In this document: piece after piece, positions 1 to 7,423 of the stretch
Layout of the letters: the number at the start of each line of letters is the position of its first letter
How positions within the stretch are numbered: the first letter of the stretch is position 1
From: Pseudomonas sp. PDM05
Lineage (GTDB): Bacteria > Pseudomonadota > Gammaproteobacteria > Pseudomonadales > Pseudomonadaceae
Assembly (NCBI RefSeq): GCF_014851685.1
Contig: NZ_JACVAC010000019.1
Span: 1 to 64,000, forward strand
Direction of reading: 5' to 3'
DNA: 64,000 bases
Notes under the pieces: model-generated
What the model was told of the DNA's origin: nothing
Seen by the model: the letters and a program-made list of their open reading frames with translations, nothing else
Database searches by the model: none
Translations under genes and position numbers: made by a program

Positions 1-91
1 CTGTCGAGCTTTAGCGAGGCTGCGAAGGCGGCGGCACTGTTGGTAGAAGTGTTGGCTGAACCACCGCTTTCGCAGGCAAGCCAGCTCCCAC
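1..91. repeat. REP-like palindrome, truncated at window edge
   Basis: The unit reads CTGTCGAGCTTTAGCGAGGC and ends in GCCAGCTCCCAC. It is an almost exact copy of the element at 157-254, and its left end is cut by the window. It belongs to the same broad family as the other GTGGGAG...CTCCCAC elements in the window, but the left arm has diverged. Confidence 0.7.
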
Positions 92-156
92 ATTTGAGCG
101 GTGTCGTTCGGCAGAACGCGTCCGGCTACAGATCTCCCAAACAACGCCAATCCTCT

Positions 157-254
157 GTGGGAGCTGTCGAGCTTTAGCGAGGCTGCGAAGGCGGCGGCAC
201 TGTTGGTAAAGAAGTTGCCTGAACCACCGTTTTCGCAGGCAAGCCAGCTCCCAC
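157..254. repeat. REPIN-like paired palindrome
   Basis: It starts GTGGGAGCTGTCGAGC and ends GCAGGCAAGCCAGCTCCCAC, so the outer arms can pair. It forms a head-to-tail pair with 1-91, separated by about 65 bases, which suggests local duplication of one element. Confidence 0.7.
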
Positions 255-277
255 ACTGGCCAGGTTTTCACACGGTG

Positions 278-361
278 CTGTTGAGCCCCGGCGAGAACTC
301 CTCATACAGCAACCAGGCGGTACTGAAGAAAAAGGCTGACTTCATCGCCAAACGGCAGTGA
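278..361 (+). pseudogene. possible 3' remnant of a lost gene
   Basis: The frame reads LLSPGENSSYSNQAVLKKK and continues to ADFIAKRQ and a stop at 359-361. Composition and codon use look like normal Pseudomonas coding sequence, but upstream the frame runs straight into the REP element at 157-254, which gives repeat-encoded residues. It could be the tail of a gene whose body was replaced by repeats, or chance. The family is not recognised. Confidence 0.25.
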
Positions 362-367
362 GCGGGC

Positions 368-1327
368 TCAGATCGCCTGAGGCTTGAAATCGCTGGCCGC
401 CACCGGCATCACCCCTTGCAGCAGCGCCACGGATTTCTCCAGGCCTTCGAGGCTGTTGAGCAGCACATCCTCGTGTTCGATGGACAGCCAGCCGTCGTAG
501 CCGGCCATTTTCAGGCGGTAGCAGAACTGTCGCCACCACTGCTCGCCATGGCCGAAACCGAGGGTGATGTAGGACCAACTGCGTGCCGACACGTCCATCA
601 GCGAGCCGTTTTCCAGCAGCGAATCCACCGCCTGCACCGGCGTGTTGAGCAGGGTGTCCTTGGCGTGCACGTGGTACAGCGCATCGCCCAGGGCATCGGC
701 GGCGGCCAGTGGGTCGGCACCCATCCAGAACAGGTGCGACGGGTCGAGATTGGCGCCGATCACCGGGCCGATGGCGTTGCGCAGCTTGAGCAGCGAGCGC
801 ACGTTGAACACGCACTGGCTGCCGTGCAATTCGAGGGCGATGCGCTCCACGCCGTGGGCCTTGGCCAGGTCGGCGATCTCGCTCCAGAACGGCAGCAGGC
901 GCTCTTCCCATTGGTAGCGCAGGATGGTTTGCGTCTCTGGCGGCCACGAGGCTACGACCCAATTGGGCATGCGGTCGCCGGCCTGGCCTTCGGGCAGGCC
1001 GGACATGGTGCACACGGTCTTGATCCCCAACTCACCGGCCAGGCGAATCGTGTCCTTGAGGCACTGCGCCTGCTCCGGCTGGGTCGGATGCAGCGGGTTG
1101 CCATTGGCGTTCAGCGCGATGATTTCCAGGTTGTGCTGCTCGAAACTGCGGGTGAAATCGCGGCGGGCGGCGTTGCTGTCGAGCATTTGCTTGAGGTTCA
1201 AGTGTGGCGCAGTGGACCAGCCGCCGGTGTTCACTTCCAGGCCGGACAGGCCCATGCGTTCGGCGTGCTTGAGCACATCGCCCAAGGGCAGGTTGCCCAG
1301 GGTGTCGGTGACAAATCCCAGTTTCAT
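368..1327 (-). CDS. sugar phosphate isomerase/epimerase (xylose-isomerase-like TIM barrel)
   Basis: A 319-residue protein of the AP-endonuclease-2/xylose-isomerase-like TIM-barrel family, which isomerises or epimerises small polyols and keto sugars with a divalent metal. Expected metal ligands are visible: E-x-H in 'IALELHG', D-x-x-H in 'NLDPSH', paired His in 'YHVHAKD' and E in 'LSIEHED'. The start at 1327 (MKLGFVTD) is chosen because the 23 upstream residues do not look like protein and the barrel's first strand begins directly at KLGFVTD. It is divergent from the LacI-type gene at 1516, which probably controls it. Related enzymes occur in inositol and hexose pathways (IolE, IolI, Hyi), but the exact substrate cannot be read. 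Cytoplasmic. Confidence 0.75.
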   Translation of the reverse strand: MKLGFVTDTLGNLPLGDVLKHAERMGLSGLEVNTGGWSTAPHLNLKQMLDSNAARRDFTRSFEQHNLEIIALNANGNPLHPTQPEQAQCLKDTIRLAGELGIKTVCTMSGLPEGQAGDRMPNWVVASWPPETQTILRYQWEERLLPFWSEIADLAKAHGVERIALELHGSQCVFNVRSLLKLRNAIGPVIGANLDPSHLFWMGADPLAAADALGDALYHVHAKDTLLNTPVQAVDSLLENGSLMDVSARSWSYITLGFGHGEQWWRQFCYRLKMAGYDGWLSIEHEDVLLNSLEGLEKSVALLQGVMPVAASDFKPQAI

Positions 1328-1515
1328 AGCGCGATTCCTGACGGAGTGTTGTGGTTGTTGTGAGGCGATTATTCGCAGCGACCACGCCGTGTTCAAGGAT
1401 GAGCAAGGGCAAAATCTGATGTGAAAACCATCAAATAAGGACGCTTAAAAAACTGCGTAAATAGAGGTTTGCGGTTTATAACGGAGGGCATTTACATCAT
1501 TCAGGATGCGCCGCC

Positions 1516-2538
1516 ATGCCTCAGCAAAGCTCCACGCAACTCTGGAAGGGCCCTACCGTGGAGCAGATCGCCAGGGTTGCCAGGGTCGGCGTCGCTACCG
1601 TGGACCGCGTACTCAATAACCGCGCCGGGGTGCGCGAACATACCCGGCTCAAGGTGCTGGCGGCGTTGGACAAGCTCAAGCAGGACCTGGCCAACGGCAC
1701 GGCCACCCTGCATATCAAACTGTTCTGTGAGTCGGGGGAAACCTTCAACGCCACGCTGGCCAGTGCGCAGGAGGAGATCAACAGTTCGACCCCCGGCGTG
1801 GTGGTGCACGGCAGCTACGTGCCGAGCAATCAGGTCGATCCTGCGGCATTGGCCGACCAGGTGCAGGCCGACGGCGCCACGGCCGACGGTGTGATTGTGG
1901 TGTGCCGCGAACACCCGGCGATCAATCGTGCCATCCGCGCCTTGTGTCGCCAGGCGATCCCCGTGGTCTGCCTGACCACCGACCTGCCCAACTCGGGGCG
2001 CAGTGCCTATGTGGGCAATGATCAATACGCGGCCGGTAGCGTCGCCGGGCTGTTGATCGGCAATCGCCTGGCGCGGCAGAGGGCCAAGATCCTGCTGGTC
2101 ACGAGCATGGCGTTTCGCTGCCAGCAGGAGCGGGAGATGGGCTTTCGACGGGTGCTGCGCGCGGAGTTCCCGCACTTGAAAATCGACGAGCGAATGATGT
2201 CCGACGACAGCCCGCAGACCACCGCCGAGCAGTTGCTGCGCTATTTCTCCAAGCACGACTACCCGGCGGCAATCTACAACGTGGCCGGCGCCAACCGTGG
2301 CGTGGCCCAGGCCATCGGCACGATTCCTGCCGAGCAGCGCCCGGTATTCGTCGGCCACGAGTTGACCGGGCATACGCGGGCGATGCTCGAATCCGGGGTG
2401 ATGGACTACGTGGTGTCCCATGATGTCGTCGGCGAACTGGCGGCGGCGGTGCGCTGGATTCGCGGTGCGCGGGAAGGGGCGCGGGCAGCGCCGGCGTTTA
2501 CCCGGGTGTTGGTGCACACGCGCTACAACTGCGATTGA
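1516..2538 (+). CDS. LacI-family transcriptional regulator
   Basis: A 340-residue repressor-type protein. Residues about 13-40 form the LacI helix-turn-helix (TVEQIARVARVGVATVDRVLNN), followed by a periplasmic-binding-protein-like effector domain. The 'VATVDRVLN' recognition helix recurs in the regulator at 57306-58355, a subclass commonly found beside inositol, rhizopine and other sugar genes. The divergent arrangement with the isomerase at 368-1327 across about 190 bases suggests that it represses that gene. A weak dyad TGATG/CATCA lies near 1418-1434 in the shared promoter region. The inducer is unknown. Confidence 0.85.
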   Translation: MPQQSSTQLWKGPTVEQIARVARVGVATVDRVLNNRAGVREHTRLKVLAALDKLKQDLANGTATLHIKLFCESGETFNATLASAQEEINSSTPGVVVHGSYVPSNQVDPAALADQVQADGATADGVIVVCREHPAINRAIRALCRQAIPVVCLTTDLPNSGRSAYVGNDQYAAGSVAGLLIGNRLARQRAKILLVTSMAFRCQQEREMGFRRVLRAEFPHLKIDERMMSDDSPQTTAEQLLRYFSKHDYPAAIYNVAGANRGVAQAIGTIPAEQRPVFVGHELTGHTRAMLESGVMDYVVSHDVVGELAAAVRWIRGAREGARAAPAFTRVLVHTRYNCD

Positions 2539-2617
2539 CGGAAAAGACGTAAAAGTCCAGTATGGAATTATAAGTACAAAACAATTACAGCAGCGCTTTC
2601 TTCTCTCTTGCCAAACC

Positions 2618-2625
2618 AACAACAA
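2618..2625 (+). promoter_or_regulatory. CA motif (Crc/Hfq-type target)
   Basis: AACAACAA lies 18 bases before the ATG of the binding protein at 2643. It fits the AANAANAA catabolite-activity motif bound by Hfq with Crc in pseudomonads. Confidence 0.5.
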
Positions 2626-2642
2626 CCCGCGAGAACCTCATC

Positions 2643-3419
2643 ATGAAGAAACTCCCCCTCATCACCGCCCTGGCCTTGGGCCTGCTTGCGTCCTGCCCGT
2701 TGATGGCAGCCGAGAAAACCCTGCGCATCGGCATTGAAGCGGCGTACCCGCCGTTTGCCTCCAAGACGGAAAAAGGCGAGATCGTCGGTTTTGACTACGA
2801 CATTGGCAACGCCCTGTGCGCGCAGATGAAGGTCAAGTGTGTGTGGGTCGAAGGTGAGTTCGATGGTCTGATTCCGTCCCTCAAGGTGAAGAAAATCGAC
2901 ATGGCCTTGTCGTCCATGACCATCAATGAAGACCGCAAGAAGTCGGTGGACTTCACCCACAAGTACTATTTCACCTCGTCGCGGCTGGTGATGAAGGACG
3001 GCGCGGTGGTGGATGACGGCTACGCCAGCCTCAAGGGCAAGACCATCGGCGTGCAGCGTGCGACCACCACCGACCGTTATGCCACCGAGGTGTTTGAACC
3101 CAAGGGCATCACCGTCAAGCGCTACAGCAACAACGAAGAAATCTACATGGACCTGGCGGCCGGTCGGCTGGATGCGATCTTTGCCGACACCATCCCGCTG
3201 AATGACTTCCTGCAGATGCCTCGGGGCAAGGGCTATGCGTTTGTCGGGCCCGAGCTGAAGGACCCGAAATACGTGGGCGAGGGCGCGGGGATCGCGGTGC
3301 GCAAGGGCAATGAGGCGTTGGTCACGCAATTGAACGCGGCGATTGACGGGATTCGGGCGAGCGGTGAGTACCAGAAGATTTCGCAGCAGTACTTCAAGTC
3401 CGACATCTACGGCGATTGA
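2643..3419 (+). CDS. ABC transporter substrate-binding protein, basic amino acids (ArgT/HisJ type)
   Basis: A 258-residue periplasmic solute-binding protein. Residues 1-22 are a signal peptide ending in a cleavable 'PLMAAE'. The mature part has the HisJ/ArgT signatures 'IGIEAAYPPFASK', 'FDYDIGNALC', and 'IVGF...GEFDGLIPSL'. No ATPase or permease adjoins it. It lies beside dauR, as a similar binding protein does next to the dau genes of P. aeruginosa, so arginine, lysine or ornithine (perhaps D-forms) is the likely ligand. That ligand is inferred from context. Confidence 0.8.
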   Translation: MKKLPLITALALGLLASCPLMAAEKTLRIGIEAAYPPFASKTEKGEIVGFDYDIGNALCAQMKVKCVWVEGEFDGLIPSLKVKKIDMALSSMTINEDRKKSVDFTHKYYFTSSRLVMKDGAVVDDGYASLKGKTIGVQRATTTDRYATEVFEPKGITVKRYSNNEEIYMDLAAGRLDAIFADTIPLNDFLQMPRGKGYAFVGPELKDPKYVGEGAGIAVRKGNEALVTQLNAAIDGIRASGEYQKISQQYFKSDIYGD

Positions 3420-3446
3420 TGCCCACACAACCCGGCGCCCCCTATT

Positions 3447-3578
3447 GTAGTGAGCGGGCTTGCCCCGCGCTGGGTGGCGCAGCCGCCCCAAATCCAGGCA
3501 CCTCGGTCTTCCTGAAACACCGCGGTGGATCGTTTGGGGCGGCTGCGCCACCCAGCGCGGGGCAAGCCCGCTCACTAC
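3447..3578. repeat. REPIN-like paired palindrome, GTAGTGAGC family
   Basis: The outer arms GTAGTGAGCGGGCTTGCC and GGCAAGCCCGCTCACTAC are reverse complements, and GGGTGGCGCAGCCGCCCC recurs inverted inside. It lies between the convergent binding-protein gene and dauR, and could form a long hairpin that ends both transcripts. Confidence 0.85.
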
Positions 3579-3590
3579 GACCGAGGTGCC

Positions 3591-4220
3591 TCAATGGCCC
3601 TTCAATTCCTTGAGGTGTTTGTAGACCGTCGCCCGCCCCATGCCCAGCACGTTGGCCACGTAGTTCGAGGCGCTCTTGCCTTTGAACGCGCCCTCGGCAT
3701 GTAGCGCCAGCACCAGTTCGCGCTTGTGGTCGCGGGTCAGCAGGTTGAGGCTCAGTTGCCGCTCGCGCATCCAGGCATGCAAAAACGTGTTGATGCGCTC
3801 TTGCCAATCATCGCGAAACAGCGAGTCCGGCTGTGGGATCAGTTTGCTCGGCGAGAGAAACAGGTCCAGCGCCGCCTTGGCGTTTTCAAACAATGAAATA
3901 TTCAGGTTGATGCACAGCACCGCCAGGCGCCGACCTGTGTGGTCGTGCAGCACGGTGCTCAGGCTGCGAATTTTCTGACCATCCCAATTGAGCTTTTCGT
4001 ACGGGCCGATATTGACGTCGCTGATGTCGTCACTGAGCATGTCCTCCAGCGCCGAGTCGTCGCCAATTGCCCGTTTCGACAGGTTGTTGGCGATGTAGTC
4101 GACCTTTTGCGAGCGCAAATCGTGCAGCACTGCTTCGGCGTGGGGAAAGAACAGCGTGGCGATGGCGTCGGCCATCGCCCGGAAGTTCTGCATGATCTGT
4201 TCTTGTTCGGCGCTGTTCAT
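3591..4220 (-). CDS. dauR: transcriptional regulator DauR (YheO-like PAS plus HTH)
   Basis: A 209-residue regulator with an N-terminal YheO-like PAS domain (about 15-125) and a C-terminal HTH_22 domain (about 160-205) ending 'GMGRATVYKHLKELKGH'. In P. aeruginosa DauR represses the dauBAR operon and D-arginine relieves this. Here it is the last gene of dauB-dauA-dauR. The ATG at 4220-4218 overlaps the dauA stop (4222-4220) by one base, which shows translational coupling; a TTG one codon upstream is an alternative start. It very likely regulates its own operon from the palindrome at 6321-6333. Confidence 0.85.
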   Translation of the reverse strand: MNSAEQEQIMQNFRAMADAIATLFFPHAEAVLHDLRSQKVDYIANNLSKRAIGDDSALEDMLSDDISDVNIGPYEKLNWDGQKIRSLSTVLHDHTGRRLAVLCINLNISLFENAKAALDLFLSPSKLIPQPDSLFRDDWQERINTFLHAWMRERQLSLNLLTRDHKRELVLALHAEGAFKGKSASNYVANVLGMGRATVYKHLKELKGH

Positions 4221-5353
4221 CAATGGGGCTCCAGGCGTGCGGGGGAGAGCATACCAGCGTCGAGGCCGAACCGCGTCAGTGGCTCCGGCAATGGCGCCCC
4301 GCGCACCAGCGCCGCGCTGGCCTGGCCCATGGCCGGGGAGGTCTGGATGCCATACCCGCCTTGGGCGGCCACCCAGAACAGGCCGGGCACCACGGGATCG
4401 AAACCTGCGAGCAAATCGCCATCCTGCACAAAGCTGCGCAGCCCGGCCCAGGTGCGCGTCGGGCGGCGGATGGTCAGGGTGGTGGCTTCTTCGATCTGGT
4501 AGATGCCCATGGCGATGTCCAGCTCTTCGGGCTGGATGTCCTGGGGTTCGACCGGGTCGGCGTTGGCCGGCGAGCCGAGGAACATGCCGGCGTCGGGTTT
4601 CATGTAGAAGGATTCGTCCAGCGCCACCAGCATCGGCCAGTGGTGGCTGTCGACGCCTTCGGGGCCGGCAAAGATGAAGGCCGAGCGGCGCTTGGGTTGC
4701 AGGCCGATAGGCGCGGCACCGGCCAGCGCACCGAGCCTGTCGGCCCAGGCACCGGCGGCGTTGATGATGATGGGCGCGCTGTAGGTGGTATCGCCGGTTT
4801 GCACCTGCCAGAGGCCGGCGGCGTCACGGCTCAAGCCAATGACGTGGCTGTCGGTGCGCACCTCGCCGCCGTTGCGGCGGATGCCACGCAGGTAGCCCTG
4901 GTGCAGCGCGTCGGTGTCGATGTCGCTGGCGGTCGGGTCGTACAGCGCGCCGTGGACTTTTTCGCGGCGCAGAATCGGCATTTTCGCGCAGGCTTCGTCG
5001 GCGCTGAGCAGTTCAACCTGTGCCACGGTGGCCTTGGCGCTCAGGTACTGGGCGTTCAATTCGGCCGCGTCGCCGATAAAGTCAACGGTGATTTCGCCCC
5101 GTGGCGTCAGTAGCGGGTGTTCGCAGAAACCCGGCGGCGGGTTGTCGAAAAACGCGCGGCTGGCCAGGGTCAACGCGCGCACTTGCGCGGTGCCATAGGC
5201 GGCAGTGTAGAGCGCCGCCGAACGCCCGGTGGAGTGATAACCCGGATGGCTTTCACGCTCCAGCACCAGCACCTTGCCGTGCGGCGACAACCAGAAACCC
5301 GTGGACGCGCCGGCAATGCCGCCGCCGATGATGATGAAATCTGCGTGGCTCAT
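4220..5353 (-). CDS. dauA: FAD-dependent D-arginine dehydrogenase
   Basis: A 377-residue flavoprotein of the DAO family, close in length to P. aeruginosa DauA (375). The N-terminal Rossmann motif is 'FIIIGGGIAGASTGFWL', and further typical segments are 'GRSAALYTAAYG' and, near the C-terminus, 'LFWVAAQGGYGIQTSPAMG'. It oxidises D-arginine to 2-ketoarginine and ammonia. The start at 5353 is set by the ATGA overlap with the dauB stop. The open frame continues far upstream across dauB in another frame, but that part is not coding. It is the middle gene of dauBAR, and the context supports arginine over a generic D-amino acid. Confidence 0.88.
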   Translation of the reverse strand: MSHADFIIIGGGIAGASTGFWLSPHGKVLVLERESHPGYHSTGRSAALYTAAYGTAQVRALTLASRAFFDNPPPGFCEHPLLTPRGEITVDFIGDAAELNAQYLSAKATVAQVELLSADEACAKMPILRREKVHGALYDPTASDIDTDALHQGYLRGIRRNGGEVRTDSHVIGLSRDAAGLWQVQTGDTTYSAPIIINAAGAWADRLGALAGAAPIGLQPKRRSAFIFAGPEGVDSHHWPMLVALDESFYMKPDAGMFLGSPANADPVEPQDIQPEELDIAMGIYQIEEATTLTIRRPTRTWAGLRSFVQDGDLLAGFDPVVPGLFWVAAQGGYGIQTSPAMGQASAALVRGAPLPEPLTRFGLDAGMLSPARLEPH

Positions 5354-6294
5354 AAGTGTCTCCAGAGTGCATTGGCCAATGCGATGTCTTCCAGGCCCAG
5401 GCCGATGGAGCGGAAGAATACGTGACGGTCGTAGGACGGGCGCGGTACGTGTTCGCTGAGCAGTTCGGGCAGATCGCCGACGATGTGGCGTTTGTCCCAG
5501 CCGTGCTGCTCGGCGGCGATGAGCATTTCCCCGGCCGAGCCTGGGGTGGTCTGGCGATAGTCGCAGAATACCTGCATGCCGTTCAGCGACTCGGGTGGTA
5601 CTTCGTGGGCGCGCGGGGCGTTGGTGCTGATGGAGGTGATCAATGCCGGCTTGCCCAGGCGGCTTGGATCGATCACCGGCCCGGCGGATGAGGTGCACAG
5701 CAGGATCACGTCGGCGTCGTCCACAGCCGCATCGCACGTAGGCGCGATGGTCAGCCGTGGGTCCAGGCTGTTGAGGTGGGCGATGGCCTGCGGTGCAGCT
5801 GCGCCCAGGCTTGGCGAAAATACGCGGATGCTTTGCCAGTCCCGGAGGTTTTTCACGTAATGCAGATGCGCCTGGGCTACCTTGCCACTGCCGATAATCG
5901 CCAGGCGCCGTGCCGACAGAGGCGCCAACGCCTCCACCGCCAACGCGGTCGTTGCGGCCGTGCGGGCGGTGGTCAACTCGGCGGCATCGCACAGCAGCAG
6001 GGGTTGGCCGGTGTGCATCGACATCAACAGCGTCCACGCCGTCACCAGCGGCCCCTGTTCACGCACGATGTACGGTGAGGTCTTGACGCCATAAACGCCT
6101 TCCTCGGCCAGCACGCCCAGGTAGTTGATGAAGTCGCCGGCAGCCTGTGGAAATTCGACTAACTGTTGCGCCGGCTGCACCGCCTGCCCGGCGGCCAGGT
6201 CGCGGAACAGCTTGTGCAGGATCTGCGGTACATCGACTTGGGCGAGCAGCTCGCGGGCCTGGGTTTGGTTGATCACTTGAGGCGTGCTGGGCAT
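5350..6294 (-). CDS. dauB: L-arginine dehydrogenase (ornithine cyclodeaminase family)
   Basis: A 314-residue protein of the ornithine cyclodeaminase/mu-crystallin family. It has the nucleotide-binding run 'RRLAIIGSGKVAQAHLHYV' at about 125-145 and the family's N-terminal substrate region. In P. aeruginosa DauB reduces 2-ketoarginine with NAD(P)H to L-arginine, so DauA plus DauB act as a two-step racemase. It is the first gene of dauBAR. The perfect palindrome 27 bases upstream of its ATG is the likely operator. Confidence 0.85.
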   Translation of the reverse strand: MPSTPQVINQTQARELLAQVDVPQILHKLFRDLAAGQAVQPAQQLVEFPQAAGDFINYLGVLAEEGVYGVKTSPYIVREQGPLVTAWTLLMSMHTGQPLLLCDAAELTTARTAATTALAVEALAPLSARRLAIIGSGKVAQAHLHYVKNLRDWQSIRVFSPSLGAAAPQAIAHLNSLDPRLTIAPTCDAAVDDADVILLCTSSAGPVIDPSRLGKPALITSISTNAPRAHEVPPESLNGMQVFCDYRQTTPGSAGEMLIAAEQHGWDKRHIVGDLPELLSEHVPRPSYDRHVFFRSIGLGLEDIALANALWRHL

Positions 6295-6320
6295 GGGATG
6301 CTCCGTGACTAAACTAATTT

Positions 6321-6333
6321 GTCCATTATGGAC
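6321..6333. promoter_or_regulatory. palindrome upstream of dauBAR, candidate DauR operator
   Basis: GTCCATTATGGAC is a perfect 6-1-6 inverted repeat between the dauB start (6294) and the LysR stop (6363). The position fits a repressor overlapping the dauB promoter. Assignment to DauR is inference from position. Confidence 0.5.
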
Positions 6334-6362
6334 TATTGGTTCTATCCGGCAAGCGCTAAACC

Positions 6363-7328
6363 TCAGCCTGTGAACCTGAATCCGCCCGACAGTTTGTCCT
6401 TCAAATACCCGACCAACACACTCACCGACTTCGGCACATGGGGCGAATACGGCCGGATCAGGTAAATCTCATCGGCAAACGCGCCCTTGAGCGTCCAGTC
6501 CTTGAGCACCTGCACCAACTTGCCGCTGGCCAGCGCGGCATGCGCGCTGAAATCCGGGAGCAGGGCGATGCCCAGGTGATTGAGGGCCGAGTCTCGCAGG
6601 GCTTCGCTGTTATTGGTGGCGAAACTGCCGGAGATTGGCACCGTGAGGCGTTCGAGGTGTTTTGTGCCGCGCTCGAAGGTCCAGGCGGGCTGGTCGGTGC
6701 CGCGTGGGTAGAACAGGCAGTTATGCGCGGACAACTCGCCCGGCTCGCGGGGTTCACCGTGGCGTTGCAGGTAGTCTTGGGTCGCGACCAACACCGAAGT
6801 GGTGTCGCACAGCTTCCACGCCACATGGGTTTCCGGCACCTGGAAACCATGGCGCACCGCCAGGTCGTAGCCTTCGGCAGCGAGTGAACTCAGGGCGTCG
6901 GATACGTCCAGCTGGATACGCACCTGCGGGTATTGCTGCAAAAAATCCGACAGATGCGGCACCAGTTGCTGACGGGCGAAGGCCACCGGCGCGGTCAGAC
7001 GCACCAGCCCGCGAATCTCTCCGACCGAGTCGCGCACCGACGAGAAGCTGCGTGCGATTTGCGCGTAGGCGCTGCGCACTTCGCGGGTCAGCGACAACCC
7101 CGCGTCTGTCAGGCGCACGCTGCGTGTCGTGCGGGTGACCAGGCGGGTGCCGGTGGCCTTTTCCAGGTCGGAAATGCGCTGGCTCACAGCGGACTTGCTC
7201 ACACCCAGGCGGGCGGCGGCGGCAGTGTAGGTGCCGTGTTCTTCCAGTACTGACAGCCAGTGGATATGGGTCCACAGCCCTTCGATCTCAGCCTTTTCCA
7301 TGATGGGATTGTTCGCATATGTGGACAA
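6363..7328 (-). CDS. LysR-family transcriptional regulator
   Basis: A LysR-type protein of up to 321 residues. The winged helix is at about 23-85 ('YTAAAARLGVSKSAVSQRISDLEKATG'), followed by the co-inducer domain. A start at 7301 (MEKAEIEG, 312 residues) is equally possible and better matches LysR N-termini. It is divergent from mmsA with about 95-120 bases between, which is the classical LysR layout, so mmsA is the likely target. In P. aeruginosa the mms genes have an AraC-type regulator, so this LysR partner differs from that model. Confidence 0.85.
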   Translation of the reverse strand: MSTYANNPIMEKAEIEGLWTHIHWLSVLEEHGTYTAAAARLGVSKSAVSQRISDLEKATGTRLVTRTTRSVRLTDAGLSLTREVRSAYAQIARSFSSVRDSVGEIRGLVRLTAPVAFARQQLVPHLSDFLQQYPQVRIQLDVSDALSSLAAEGYDLAVRHGFQVPETHVAWKLCDTTSVLVATQDYLQRHGEPREPGELSAHNCLFYPRGTDQPAWTFERGTKHLERLTVPISGSFATNNSEALRDSALNHLGIALLPDFSAHAALASGKLVQVLKDWTLKGAFADEIYLIRPYSPHVPKSVSVLVGYLKDKLSGGFRFTG

Positions 7329-7423
7329 TAAGTTCAGGATTCTGCTCTGGTTAGGAACAAAGCGAAAGCCTATCGTGTGTCTGACTTACTGACCTGCATG
7401 CTACCCACCTGGGATCTACTGCC

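Noticed and set aside
3447..3578. CRISPR or integron-like repeats
   Set aside because: The palindromes are dispersed single elements at gene ends, not regularly spaced arrays, and no cas or integrase genes are present.
4220..6037. Apparent 605-residue fusion at the N-terminus of dauA
   Set aside because: The extra 228 residues are read across dauB in a wrong frame. The ATGA overlap at 5350-5353 gives the real start.
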